Source: Closterium sp. Naga37s-1 (lineage: Eukaryota > Streptophyta > Zygnematophyceae > Desmidiales > Closteriaceae). Taken from it: a DNA stretch of 64,000 nt. Under the pieces are notes generated by a model, which did not search any database, was not told the origin of the DNA, and saw only the letters and a program-made list of their open reading frames with translations. The stretch is from assembly GCA_947471745.1 (NCBI GenBank), contig CANJKZ010000979.1:1302001-1366000 (forward strand), given 5' to 3'. Positions 8,656-19,234 of the stretch are shown here, piece by piece. The translations under genes were made by a program, and so were the position numbers. Within the stretch, counting starts at the first letter, position 1; the number at the start of each line of letters is the position of its first letter.

Positions 8656-11600
8656 TCATGCGCGCTCTGCGCCATGGTTAGGATCAGGTTGAGCATCCAA
8701 CTGAGGCAAGGCTGTTGATCCCATCTGTTCATTTGATTGTTGCCTCTGTGCAAGTCCTTGCAGCAGCAAATGATATAATGTAAACTCTTGCCCATGTCGC
8801 AACCATTGCTGTTGCTGTTGCTGTTGCACCTGCAACACCTCCGACCCCAAAACCAGGCCTTGCTGCTGCATAGTGATTCCCCACCCTTGCTGCTGCATTC
8901 CCACTCCCCTCCTCTGTTGCTGCATACCATCGTCCAGCTCATGTTGCCGTGCCCGTTTTTCCCCGGCGTGCTGTTGCATCCCCACAAAACTGAACCGATT
9001 CCGATTCTGATCCCCCCCATGCTGTGGCATACCCACTTCCCCATCTCGCTGATGGGTTCCTACCCCCCCTACATGCTGCTGCATACCTTCTGCTCCCCCC
9101 TGCTGTTGCATTCCCACTCCCCTCTCCTGCTGTTGCATTTTTACTCCCCTCTCCTGCTGTTGCATTCCCACTCCCCTCTCATGCTGTTGCACTCCCACTC
9201 CCCTCTCCTGCTGTTGCATTCCCACTCCCCTCTTCTGCTGTTGCATTCCCACTCCCCTCCCCTGCTGTTGCATTCCCACTCCCCTCTCATGCTGTTGCAC
9301 TCCCACTCCCCTCTCCTGCTGTTGCATTCCCACTCCCCTCTCCTGCTGTTGCATTCCCACTCCCCTCCCCTGCTGTTGCATTCCCACTCCCCTCTCATTC
9401 TGTTGAACTCCCACTCCCCTCTCCTGCTGTTGCATTCCCACTCCCCTCTCCTGCTGTTGCACTCCCACTCCCCTCTCATGCTGTTGAACTCCCACTCCCC
9501 TCTCCTGCTGTTGCATTCCCACTCCCCTCTCCTGCTGTTGCACTCCCACTCCCCTCCCCTGCTGTTGCATTCCCACTCCCCTCTCATGCTGTTGCACTCC
9601 CACTCCCCTCTCCTGCTGTTGCATTCCCACTCCCCTCTCCTGCTGTTGCATTCCCACTCCCCTCCCCTGCTGTTGCATTCCCACTCCCCTCTCATGTTGT
9701 TGCACTCCCACTCCCCTCTCCTGCTGTTGCATTCCCACTCCCCTCTCCTGCTGTTGCACTCCCACTCCCCTCTCATGCTGTTGCATTCCCGCTCCCGTCC
9801 CTTGTTGTTGCATTCCCCCTCCTCCCCTCTGCTGTTGCATTCCCACTCTCCCCACCTGCTGATGCATACCATTTGCCCCCACCTGCTGTTGCATTCCCAA
9901 TCCCCCACCTTGCTGTTGCATTCCCACTCCCCTCCTCTGCTGTTGCGTTCCCACTCCCCCCACCTGCTGCTGCATACCTTCTGCCCCCCCTTGCTGTTGC
10001 ATTCCCACTCCCCTCCCTTGCTGTTGCGTTCCCGCTCCCCTCCCCGTCTGTTGCATTCCCACTCGGTTCCCCTGTTGCTGTCTAGCATTGCCCCGCCCTC
10101 GCGACGGTCGACCTTCAACCCTCCGACGCCCCTGCCTACCTGCACCTCTTGAATGGGGTGGTAAGGAAGTAACCGGTCCATGCGGGTCTGTTGGTGTTTG
10201 AGCAGCTACTTGGCGCTGAACCCGGAGTCCTTGCGCCCGCCTAAGTCGCGCAGCAACAACAGCTTCCGCGGACCCAGGCTCATGCCGAGAGGTAGGCTGC
10301 ATATGGGATTCCTGCGTTAGATGTTCGACGGTAATTGTGTCTTCCCCGCTCTCAACCCCTCGCCACTGTACATCCACCTGCCTCCTCTCCACCACTGAGC
10401 AAGCAGGGGCAGGAGCAGAAGCGGGGGCAGCAGCAGGGGCAGGGGCAGCAGCAGGGGCAGGGGCAGCAGTAGGGGCAGGGGCAGCAGCAGGGGCAGGGGC
10501 AGCAGCAGGGGCAGGGGCAGCATCAGGGGCAGGGGCTGCAGCAGGGGCAGCAGCACCATCGCCAGCAGCAGAGGCAGCATCGCCAGCAGGGACAGGGGCA
10601 GCATCGCCAGCAGGGGCAGGGGCAGCAGCACCAACAACATTTGCTCTTGGAAAAATGTCCACCGGCACGGCATCCGCATCATCATCTCCATCCAGGTCTG
10701 GATTGGTGCCATCAGGTGCATCATGTGCTACTGACACTGCGCCATCTTCCTCCGCATCACACTCCTCCCCCTCGAGTTCATCCAGTCCCACACCTGGTTG
10801 TGAAAAGCGTGCACGCCGCAACACCTCACACACAACTTGTCTCCCATGCCGTCTGTTGCACGCCTTGCATCTGATTGTTCTCACTTCCCCGTCGGCACCC
10901 GTCACCGTTTGAGCTTGCAACTGGCCTTCTGGCGTCAACAACGCTTCCCACATTGCTCTGTTGGCAGCACGCAACTCACAAGTCCGTGTGTTGTGCCCCA
11001 TCTCCTGACACTTTCCACACTTACGCAGCCTTGCTGGATCGAGTTCTCCGATTGATCGGAGTCTGTTCACCTTAGGACGGCCGGACCTCTTCGTGTACAC
11101 CGGGGGTAGTGTGACTCCATCCCGTGTCACACTTGTTGGGTCCATGGGAACTATCGGAGTTTTGTACACCTCTTGCAATGCAGCAACGGTGTGGTACTTG
11201 CTGATCATCGCGTAGGCCTTCGTTGCGTCATTTCTGAATAACGCAAACATATGGACGCATGGCAATCCGAATTCACTGCATTTGGACAAAGGTGGGATGG
11301 AATACAAATTGCGCATGTGGGTTTAGGGTAACTTCGAGTGTGCAAATCATGGGGCATTGTTTTCCACGTCATCGTACGCATGGATCACACATCAACAACA
11401 CTCAATAAAGGACATGAAGCATTGCTTATGGAATCACAAGTTGATCGCGACAAGCACATTCCAAGACGGTATAGATGTGCAATTGCTCACCGGGTATAAT
11501 TGCAGGTGCAATCTGTTTGGTCAGGTTGCGTGGGCGAGACAGTGATAATCCGAGTTTCCTCTCCACGAACCACCGTGTACTGGTTCTCCCCCGTCTTGGT

Positions 11601-12983
11601 GACCTTGTAGCCCCTAGTCCTCTCGCGATTGGCCTTCAGAATGTGCCCAGTCTTTGTAGGAAAATCAGAAGAAGACAATGATGAGTACAACATGCGCCTC
11701 TCCTCCCTCTTAGGAGCCAGTCTTTGGGTCAGCCCCAAAAGGACTTGCGGTGCGTTTCTATCCCGTAAGCCAGCAAGAGACGCATGGTGCGACTCCACGG
11801 GGTTAGAGGTACAACATCCAAACCGTGGCGTGCCAAAGAGTGTGGTCGCCCACTTCATGGACAACCCATTCTCCTCCAAATATGCAACCCCTCCAGGACA
11901 CTCTTCCTCGATCTGCGCCATAGTTTCAGTATAGACTGCTTCTGTCAATGCAACTGCTGCCGCCAAGATGCGGCCATCCAAATCGGTCCCAAACTTGTTC
12001 TTGAAGTTGCGCACTAGATGAGTAATGCAAAAAGACTCGCGCATGTTTGGCAAACATTCGGCTGTGGCAGCCTTCCAAGCTCCACCGCGATCATGCATCA
12101 TGACGAACGAAGATGAATTCACTTCTGGCACGGCCTCCAAAAGGAGTTTGAAAAGGTAGGAGCACGAGCTTTTATTCTCCCCTTCCACCCATGCGCAACC
12201 TAGCCTGACCAGTTTGTGTTCGCTGTCAAGCACACACAGGTTCAGCGTATGACCAGCCCATCTTGTTTTGTCATGACAACCGTCTGCAAAAATGATGGGC
12301 AGGCAATTGGACAAAATCTCTCTTGCTCCTGGGAAAATCACGCCAGCACGAAAGAAACGGTTGCCCCTCTTCTCCATTGAGACCACGCTGGTTGCATTTT
12401 TCACTTTGAAGTTGTTCAAAAGTCCCGCCATGTACTGAAACCCCAAATCCCCTCCAAATGTCTTCTCTTGCTTGAGCTCAACCAAAACGCCATGCGCAAG
12501 GGCGTACGAGCAAGACACACCAAGAACTTCGAGAACCCTATCCATCAGTCCCTTTGGCTTCAGTTCACAATAACGCATCAGGTCACGGGCTATCTCCTTC
12601 ACCTCTTCTCTCCGCACTAGTCCATGAGTCGAGGTGCACATAGGGGTGTGTTCTAGATCTGCTACTGACACCCCAAGATTGCTTTTCAGCGGCCCTTTGA
12701 TGATTACACGAAAAGGGCAACCCTCAGATGATCCTCCCATTCCATTTTTTGGCCATTTTCTCCCTTTCATGGTGCTGCACCAAACCTCAATGCGTGTTGC
12801 ATTATTGCGCTTGAAATAGGGTTGAAACCCCTGCTGTCTACTAAAGCGCCGCACCTCAGACCGTGCAATGTCAGCTGAGGAGTAGAGTTTCCCCACAGAA
12901 ATGTTGACATCGTCATGCTCCAGAACGCTACAAACGCTTTTGCACCACCAGAAGAAATATGTATGGCAGGGATAACGTGCATT
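8656..12983 (-). CDS. MULE transposase with a long Gln/Gly repeat tail
   Basis: Two exons are clear: 12983/12896 to 11491 and 11275 to 8656, joined by a GTGAGC donor and an AATGCAG acceptor (215-bp intron) so that the SWIM zinc finger is rebuilt as CTCNYTREFGLPCVHMF (C-x-C-xn-C-x-H). Exon 1 has the MULE catalytic triad: Asp in IIFADGCHDK, Asp in MMHDRGGAW, and Glu in SNPVESHHASL, with the C-x2-H motif FCITHLVRN before it. Exon 2 adds a CCHC-like knuckle (CGKCQEMGHNTRTC), a PA-rich block and about 38 copies of a 9-residue repeat. The frame stays open upstream of 12896 to 12983 without an ATG, so the true start is probably in a further upstream exon that I cannot place. It acts in the nucleus on the element's TIRs. 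Confidence 0.85.
9020..10080 (-). repeat. 27-bp coding minisatellite in the transposase tail
   Basis: About 38 tandem copies of a 27-bp unit, read on the minus strand as RGVGMQQQE and variants (RGVGVQQHE, RGVGMQQQG). Because the unit is a multiple of three, the opposite strand is also open throughout, giving long LLLHSHSPL-type frames that are shadows. Copies near the C-terminus are more divergent. Confidence 0.92.
10400..10640 (-). repeat. Pro-Ala coding repeat in the transposase
   Basis: An 18-bp-type repeat (ggggcaggggcagcagca) encoding PAPAAAPAPAAA on the minus strand. It lies between the zinc knuckle and the Gln-rich repeats. Confidence 0.85.
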
Positions 12984-13381
12984 TCAGGAACATCAGTAAG
13001 TTATGAGCCTTTGCACCATATGAACTGACAACATTATACCGACCATGCTTATTGTAAGACGGTTGCAATGGCTGCAAGAACTGACTTCACTCACCTTGTT
13101 CTAAGAAATCGGTACATTGAAGTGGCCACTGATGCCCTGCGTGGAAAGGAGAATGGAAACAACATATTCGCATGCATTATAATATGGAAATGGGAGAATG
13201 TACTCGCAGGGCATCAGGAGGATGGGGGAGACTTATTTGCCACATATAGTTAGATTGCTCCTACACGCGCTAAGCGAAGAGATCGCCTCCGCCAAAGCGC
13301 CAGATGCCACTAAGCGCGCTATATCGCGCAGCCATTGCGCCAGACAGCGAAGGGGCATGGGGGGCACCAGGTCACGCTGGC

Positions 13382-13905
13382 GGAGACATTCCGCCTAATC
13401 GCGATGGCGCTGGCGGCTGCGCCTGATCACGCTGGCGCAGCCAAAGCGGCAGATCGCGCTGGCGCATTGGCTGCGCCTAATCGCCTTTGCGCAGCCAATG
13501 CGCCAGATCGTGCTGGCGCGGGCGGTTGCGCCAGAGCGATCAGGCGCAGCCAATGCGCCAGGTCGCGCTGGCGCTGGCGGCTGCGCCTGATCGCGCTGGC
13601 GCATCCTCTGCGCCATATCGCGCTGGCGCATTGGCTGCGCCTGATCGCTCTGGCGCAGCCAAAGCGCCAGGTCGCGCTGGCGCTGGCGGCTGCGCCTGAT
13701 CGCGCTGGTGCAGCCAATGCGCCAGATCGCGCAGGCGCATTGGCTGCGCCTGATCACACTTGCGCAGCCAATGCGCCAGGTCGCGTTGGCGCGGGCGGCT
13801 GCGCCAAAGCGCAATCTGGCGCAGCCAATGCGCCAGATCGCGTTGGCGCGGGCGGCTGCGCCAAAGCCTAATCTGGCGCAGCCAATGCGCCAGATTGCGC
13901 TCAGC
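13382..13905. repeat. Array of short palindromic repeats (TGGCGCA / TGCGCCA)
   Basis: About 520 bp made of interleaved direct and inverted copies of units such as gcgccagatcgcgctggcgc and cagccaatgcgccag. Both strands and several frames stay open, but these frames are repeat artefacts. It lies inside the MULE upstream of the transposase, where a promoter would be expected. The array could fold into many alternative hairpins. Confidence 0.85.
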
Positions 13906-15097
13906 GCCCTCAGATGCATCAACTGGTGCAATGATTACGTCACCCCAAGCTGCACCTAGAGGTACTAAACAGTTTGATGGGCCAGAATGTTGGACAACAC
14001 TAATCGTTTGACCTAAACCACCTGTACTTAATATGTTTGACAACACTAGAGCTTCCGCCCGGACCCCGTTGCTCACCTGTACTTAAAAGCTACTATGAGA
14101 CGGTCCAAGTCCAAACCCTAATTTGATCCAAGTCAGGTAGATGGAGTGATGGGTTGAGTTTGGTTGTACTTGCTACAATCTGATTCGGCAAGATTGAAAC
14201 ATCTGTTGTATTTTGACTATTGACTCAAATTTGTAGTCCCCACTCAAGAATCATATGCCACAGATTGTTGGTGTTTACACTCTAACCATACAAACTTGTA
14301 TTGTAGCAACTCTGTACTTAGTGACCAAGGAATAAACACTTTTCCATGTTATGTGCACAGAAAAAAAAACAAATTCAACAGATCAATCAGAAAATGGTAA
14401 ACGGTGAACGGTTCCATGTTGCCATAGTATACAAAATGGTGGAGCACTCAACCAATCTTTAAAACAGTTTAAGGGTACGAGTACATGTGTCGCACAAGCA
14501 TTTCCTTGCACAACATATCCCCAAACTATTGTCTGCAGTTATTATTAAAAATAAATAAACTGTACTAATTTGTTGCAAAAGTACCAAAGAAAACCATCAA
14601 TTCTAAGAAACATCATATCTTATCAATCGATTGTGCGCCTGACACTGAACTTGTTTTGAGCTTGTTAGCAATGTAGTGAATGAAGTGAACGCCAATAATA
14701 AAACTATTCGGAAGAACGGACATACCGTATGTCGAACTACCACAACACAATGTGTTAGACAGTATCAAACTATACAGGTTACAGTTATAAATTATTCACA
14801 TCGGCATAAGCTTATATTACAAGATGCAATTACACTAAACATGTCCATCATAAATGGGTTTGATTAATTCTAAACAGTTAAGTTACACATATCAACCAAC
14901 GCAATTACGTGTCGTATATGCATTTCCCCGCCTGTAACGTTCAATGGTTTTCCATCTAATATAAGTCAATTGTATGGGTTTCCCACCAGCTAAAGCTATT
15001 GTCACTGTGCTAAACATAATTACAATGCTCTCACTGTTTAAATCATTCGACCAAAACCCATGTCTTTGGTTTATGGATGAAATGCACACCATAAACT
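13906..15097. other. AT-rich interior of the MULE, no gene seen
   Basis: About 1.2 kb with clearly lower GC than its surroundings. Only short frames occur. It probably holds the non-coding half of the transposon; no repeat or RNA gene is recognised. Confidence 0.55.
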
Positions 15098-15421
15098 AAT
15101 TATATAATCGAAACTGCTACTGCATCGGTCCCTAACAAGGACCGAGTATATTTCGACAGTCACATCACGTTTTTCACTACAGACAAAACGCGCGCGAGAT
15201 AAAAGTACCCGAATCTGTACAGTAGATTTGAGAGTTTCGACCTTTTGGCGGGCGTTTCAACGAGTGACCAAACGTGATAACCCTGCGGGGTGAGGAGTGA
15301 TCAAGCGTGATAGCGCTGTGATCATGCGTGATAGCGAAGTACTGTACTGTGACTGTCCGTGATAACCCCGTGACCAAACGTGATAATACGGCCATAATTG
15401 TGACTGCGCGTATAATTTCCC
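15098..15421. repeat. MULE right terminal inverted repeat
   Basis: Reverse complement of the left TIR, with the same set of TATCACG motifs. It ends cgcgtataatttccc, directly followed by the second copy of the 9-bp target duplication. Confidence 0.88.
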
Positions 15422-16580
15422 TAAAATTTTAGGTTTGATGCCTCCCGAATGGCATGCCTTCCGAGTGGGTTTTATTTTTTTCCTTGCCCGCTGACTCATT
15501 GCACTGCCTGCTGACGCAGGCAGTGCAATATTATTCCAAAATCACGCGCGGATCGACGCAGACAGGAACAATCTCAGATTAGGAGTCATGATCCTTCCTG
15601 TACTAGGTTGTTCACCTCCGCCTCACTATGTAGATAGCTCCCAGATAGAACGCTCCGCATTGTTCCCTCCCCTTACATTGTTCGAAGCTCCTTGTTTCCG
15701 TTCCGACTTTTTCCCGTTAGTTGTACTCAATTGACACCATTTTCCTCCCTTGGCTTTCGCGCCATGGCCAATCGCATCCACCGCCGCGCTCAAGTAGGAA
15801 ATAGCTTGTTCACCGTATGCCTCTGTGTTGGCCTCTCGTCTGTCCTGGCCACACGTCTGCTTCACGAGACATTGCGGCTCCACAGCAGTTCGCCAGATCT
15901 CGCGAGACTCTAGCCGCATTTACACCAGAGATTGTTACTGCTGTCGAAAATCACGAAAACAGCGGCGGTCAGTCCTTGGAATCTGCCGTTCGTGAATCCG
16001 CCGCGGCTGACGCGGAAGCCGCCAAAGCTCTAGCGGAATATGAAGATGCGAAGAAGGCTCTCGAAGGAAAGAAGGTGGACGCGGAGGGAATAAGCTCGGA
16101 AGCGTCTAGACTGCGCGGCCAGGCGGAAGAGTTGGCGTTCGATCACGCCGTCATAGCCACGGAAGTCGCGGAATCAGCGGAGCGTGAGCGGAAAAGCACC
16201 GCGGACCTGAAGCGCGCGGAAGAGGCGGCGGAAAAAGCTGCGGCATACGCGGCCGGAAAGCGGAAGGTAGCGGACGAAACTTCGGCCGCGGCGGGGGAAG
16301 CAGCACGGTTGGCGGAAGCAGCCGGGACGGCGGAGGCGCAGCTTGCGCTCGTGCAGGCAAACTCCACACGCGCGGAAGCAGTCCGAGCTGCGGAGGTGGC
16401 GGAAACGTTGGCAGTAGAAGCGAAGAAGTATGCAGAGGAAGTGTGGGAAGCGTTCTCGCATGAAGAATCCGACATGGATATTTCTATGGTTGACCTGGTA
16501 TCGGAGGAGGCTTATATCGAGGATTTAAATGCCTCAGCAGCAGGTCTCGAGGAGGAATATCAGAAGATGGTGACTGCAGT

Positions 16581-17208
16581 TGTAACGTATTACCCTAACT
16601 ACCGAGCTAACAACCATCGATCTCTCTCTAAGTCAATTGTTGAGAACTTCTCTCGACAAAGGAAGAGTTGGAGAAGATGGTTGAGTTGGTTGGGATGAAA
16701 CTTGGTTTGGGTTTGCCAAGCCTCAACTTTGGAGGTTTGGAACATTTCCAACTCAACCAATAGAATGTTGAAGGTTGGAATTCCAACCAATCAAAAACTG
16801 CCAAACAAGTGTTACAATCTACTCTATCCTAAACACAACCATTGAATGGTTCTAAGTTGGGTTTTCCAACCCAACACAATTGCCACATAGGCTCCAAGCC
16901 TAGGAACCATCCCACCATGGAAACCATGGTTGGGATAGTTCCCCAAGGGGTGTATTGAGGGGGTCTGAGCTAAGCAAGCTCATTCTGAACCTCCCACTCC
17001 AACAAAACAATTGGAAATGGGATTGTTTCTCTAAGTCCTTTTGGGCTCTCTCACAAGTCTCCCTACACTACTACTCCAAGTGCTTTTCATCAAAGGCATC
17101 AAGAAGATCTTCATCTCCAAGGCTATTAAGGCTAGTTAAAGCTACTATTTTGTATTGGAATATTATAAAAGCCTTGTAACCGCCATTATAATAGCCCTGG
17201 GCATTACA
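16581..17208 (+). repeat. Chromovirus 5' LTR
   Basis: 628 bp, TG...CA ends. A TATA-like tataaaag lies near 17164, close to the 3' end of the LTR. Confidence 0.93.
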
Positions 17209-17752
17209 TTGGTATCTAGAGCAAGGTTCTTCCTTGGCCTTGTGTGGCCATTTGCTACTTGGACTATTTTTTTTAGAGGATCCTAGCTTGTGGATCCAGG
17301 ATTTCATCCAAGGAGCTATCAAGATCTTTTGAAGATTTTGAAGAAATTTCAAGATCTACAAGTGGTTCTTCAAGATCTACAAAAGCTTCTACAAGATCTC
17401 CAAGCTTCAAGCTTCAATCTCCTCAACACACCATTGGAGCTTCAAGATCTACAAGGAGCTCATTTTTCTTCATCAACATTGAGAAGAAATTTGAAGAGAT
17501 TAATTTCTCTTACCCACCTTTGGTGGAAGACTCTTGATCTACTTTATGTAGAAGAGTGTACCTTCAGATCTATAAAGGGCTTGTTGAGGATTACTCTCTT
17601 GAGTATATCTTGCTCTATCATTGAGGTGATAGAGAGATTTGGCAAACAAGTCTATCTTAAGAGATTCTGTATTAGATTATTCTATAAGAGTAATCAGATT
17701 TCTTAAAGATTATTATAAGATCTGTTGAGATCTCCTCTCCTTAACCTGTTTC
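17209..17752 (+). other. Chromovirus leader with primer-binding site
   Basis: Between the 5' LTR and gag. It starts with the primer-binding-like ttggtatctagagc. The middle (about 17320-17460) is rich in repeated caagatctac / ttcaagatct blocks. No gene. Confidence 0.7.
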
Positions 17753-19234
17753 ATGGCTGCTGGTCAAGAGATGGATGCTACTAAGGAGGTGCCCGTTGTT
17801 GGCACTGAGGGAGATAATGCTGCTGCTGCTGCTGACATTGATCTCAACCTTGAGGATTTCGTGGTTGACATGGAGATCAATGGAAGTGAAGCTGACCTTG
17901 AGGCTGATGCTGAAAATGAGGAAGAGGCTGGCTCTGATGAGGGTGTTTCCAATGAAACTGAGAACATTGCTGTCAAGCTCCAGACTCAACTCACGGAGCA
18001 GAATATTCTCATTGGAGTGCAACAGTGTCGTATCCAGAACTTGGAGGCTGATTCTGTTAAGCTTCAGGCCTTGATTGAGCAGCTGACCAGGGAGGTGCAG
18101 TTGATCCCTAAGGAAAACGATACCTCCAGCCTCATTCAGGACCTGCACAACACTCTTCAGTTCGTGCAGGATCAGCTCAAGAAGCAGGAGAAAAGCATCT
18201 CTGTGCTTCAGACCCAGTACAGGGAGATCCGGCGTGGAAACCTCTACCAGCCTGCTCCTGCAGCAGAGCGAGTCGCCAACGCCGCTAACAGCCGTGCTGC
18301 ACCTGCTGATGCACCTCCTGCTGTTCCTCCTCCTACTGGAGCACGTGCTGAGCCTCCTACTGCAGCAGCAACTGCCTTTGGCTCCTGCCCTTCGGCCCTG
18401 CCTCGTTTTGTCCATGGCAAGACCGACGTCGAGACTTGGCTCTCCATTGCGGAGGACTTTATGTCCATCCACAATGTGCGTAGCGAGGCTCGTGTGGTCG
18501 CTGCAACCCTTGCCCTGGACGACACTGCGAGCAAGTTGGTGTATGCCAACAAGCGCCACGCAGAGGCTAATGGCCATCCTTTTGGCTGGGAGGAGTTCAA
18601 AGCTGCCATGCTGGCGGCATTCCTGAGTCAGCCCCCGGCGCTCGAGGTGCGTAGCCGCCTGGAGAACATCCAGTGCGGTGACCAGCCTGTACGCGAGTAC
18701 GCCAAGGAGTTTGAGAAAACTCTGTCGCTGCTGAAGACTGCTCTTCCTGAGAGCGAGGTCATCCACCAGTTCTTCAAGGGTCTCCCTGAGCACATCAAGC
18801 GTGTGCATGTTGTGCGCGGGGAGCACCAGTGGAGGACCTACAAGGAGTGCAAGGAGCAGGTCATTGACACGGATGTGAATTTCCGTGCGTACATGACTCA
18901 CGCTCGTGCTCAGCAGCAGCCTAGTGCCGAAGGCCCTAGGGGGGGTGGTAACAGGACTCAGGCACACAGGGGCAGTGGCTCTTGGAAGAGGCCCTATCAG
19001 CAGAAGGGGGAATCCTCTGGGACTCAGTCCAAGAGGGCCCATGCTGGGCCTGCCAAGGATCCTCAGGATGAGGATAAGCCCCCGGCAGGCTGCCGCATCT
19101 GTGGCAAGCTCGGGCACAAGTCCTATCACTGCCGTTGGAGGAAGTCCGTCAAGAACTCCGGCAAGCCCAACCAGGGCAAGAAGCCGGATGGTTCTGGCCC
19201 TTCGGGCCCGAAGGATTTTCCGAAGTCCAACTAG
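17753..19234 (+). CDS. gag: Chromovirus Gag
   Basis: 493 residues. An acidic N-terminus is followed by a coiled-coil-like stretch (about residues 70-160), then the capsid-type retrotransposon gag region (VETWLSIAEDFM; REYAKEFEKTLSLLK; IHQFFKGLPEHIKR), and a CCHC zinc knuckle CRICGKLGHKSYHC near residue 450. It forms the particle that packages element RNA. The reading frame overlaps the start of pol by about 100 bp, with pol in the -1 frame. Confidence 0.92.
   Translation: MAAGQEMDATKEVPVVGTEGDNAAAAADIDLNLEDFVVDMEINGSEADLEADAENEEEAGSDEGVSNETENIAVKLQTQLTEQNILIGVQQCRIQNLEADSVKLQALIEQLTREVQLIPKENDTSSLIQDLHNTLQFVQDQLKKQEKSISVLQTQYREIRRGNLYQPAPAAERVANAANSRAAPADAPPAVPPPTGARAEPPTAAATAFGSCPSALPRFVHGKTDVETWLSIAEDFMSIHNVRSEARVVAATLALDDTASKLVYANKRHAEANGHPFGWEEFKAAMLAAFLSQPPALEVRSRLENIQCGDQPVREYAKEFEKTLSLLKTALPESEVIHQFFKGLPEHIKRVHVVRGEHQWRTYKECKEQVIDTDVNFRAYMTHARAQQQPSAEGPRGGGNRTQAHRGSGSWKRPYQQKGESSGTQSKRAHAGPAKDPQDEDKPPAGCRICGKLGHKSYHCRWRKSVKNSGKPNQGKKPDGSGPSGPKDFPKSN

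Larger units (their letters stand above)
8001..15421 (-). mobile_element. Complete MULE (Mutator-like) DNA transposon, 7.42 kb
   Basis: Bounded by terminal inverted repeats beginning GGGAAATTATACGCGC and by a perfect 9-bp target duplication, TAAAATTTT, at 7992-8000 and 15422-15430. Nine base pairs is the size known for Mutator-type insertion. The left TIR runs to about 8367 and the right from about 15098; they are nearly identical, except for about 43 bp present only on the left. One transposase gene (minus, 8656 to about 12.98 kb) lies inside, together with a 27-bp coding minisatellite and a palindromic array at 13.38-13.91 kb. Near-identical TIRs and an intact duplication suggest recent insertion. 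Confidence 0.9.
7918..15500. mobile_element. Small foldback element split by the MULE
   Basis: The roughly 75-80 bp on each side of the MULE (7918-8000 and 15422-15500) are reverse complements: tgagtcagc, a gggca/A-rich stretch, aaaaccca, ggcatgccattcgggag, then ccctaaaatttt. They match the inner block of the foldback at 7.03-7.29 kb. The MULE therefore landed in the loop of a pre-existing hairpin element. The outer limits are approximate. Confidence 0.65.

Noticed and set aside
9020-10080. CRISPR-like array
   Set aside because: Contiguous tandem repeats without spacers, in a eukaryotic transposon. The same applies to the 24-bp and 40-bp arrays.
8788-10152. 454-residue plus-strand frame (LLLHSHSPL repeats) and a 353-residue frame at 9024-10085
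   Set aside because: Antisense of the 27-bp coding minisatellite in the MULE transposase. A unit divisible by three keeps all frames open.
13335-13931. 178-residue frames on both strands with GCA/IRRSQCA-type repeats
   Set aside because: Artefacts of the palindromic array; no start context or domain.
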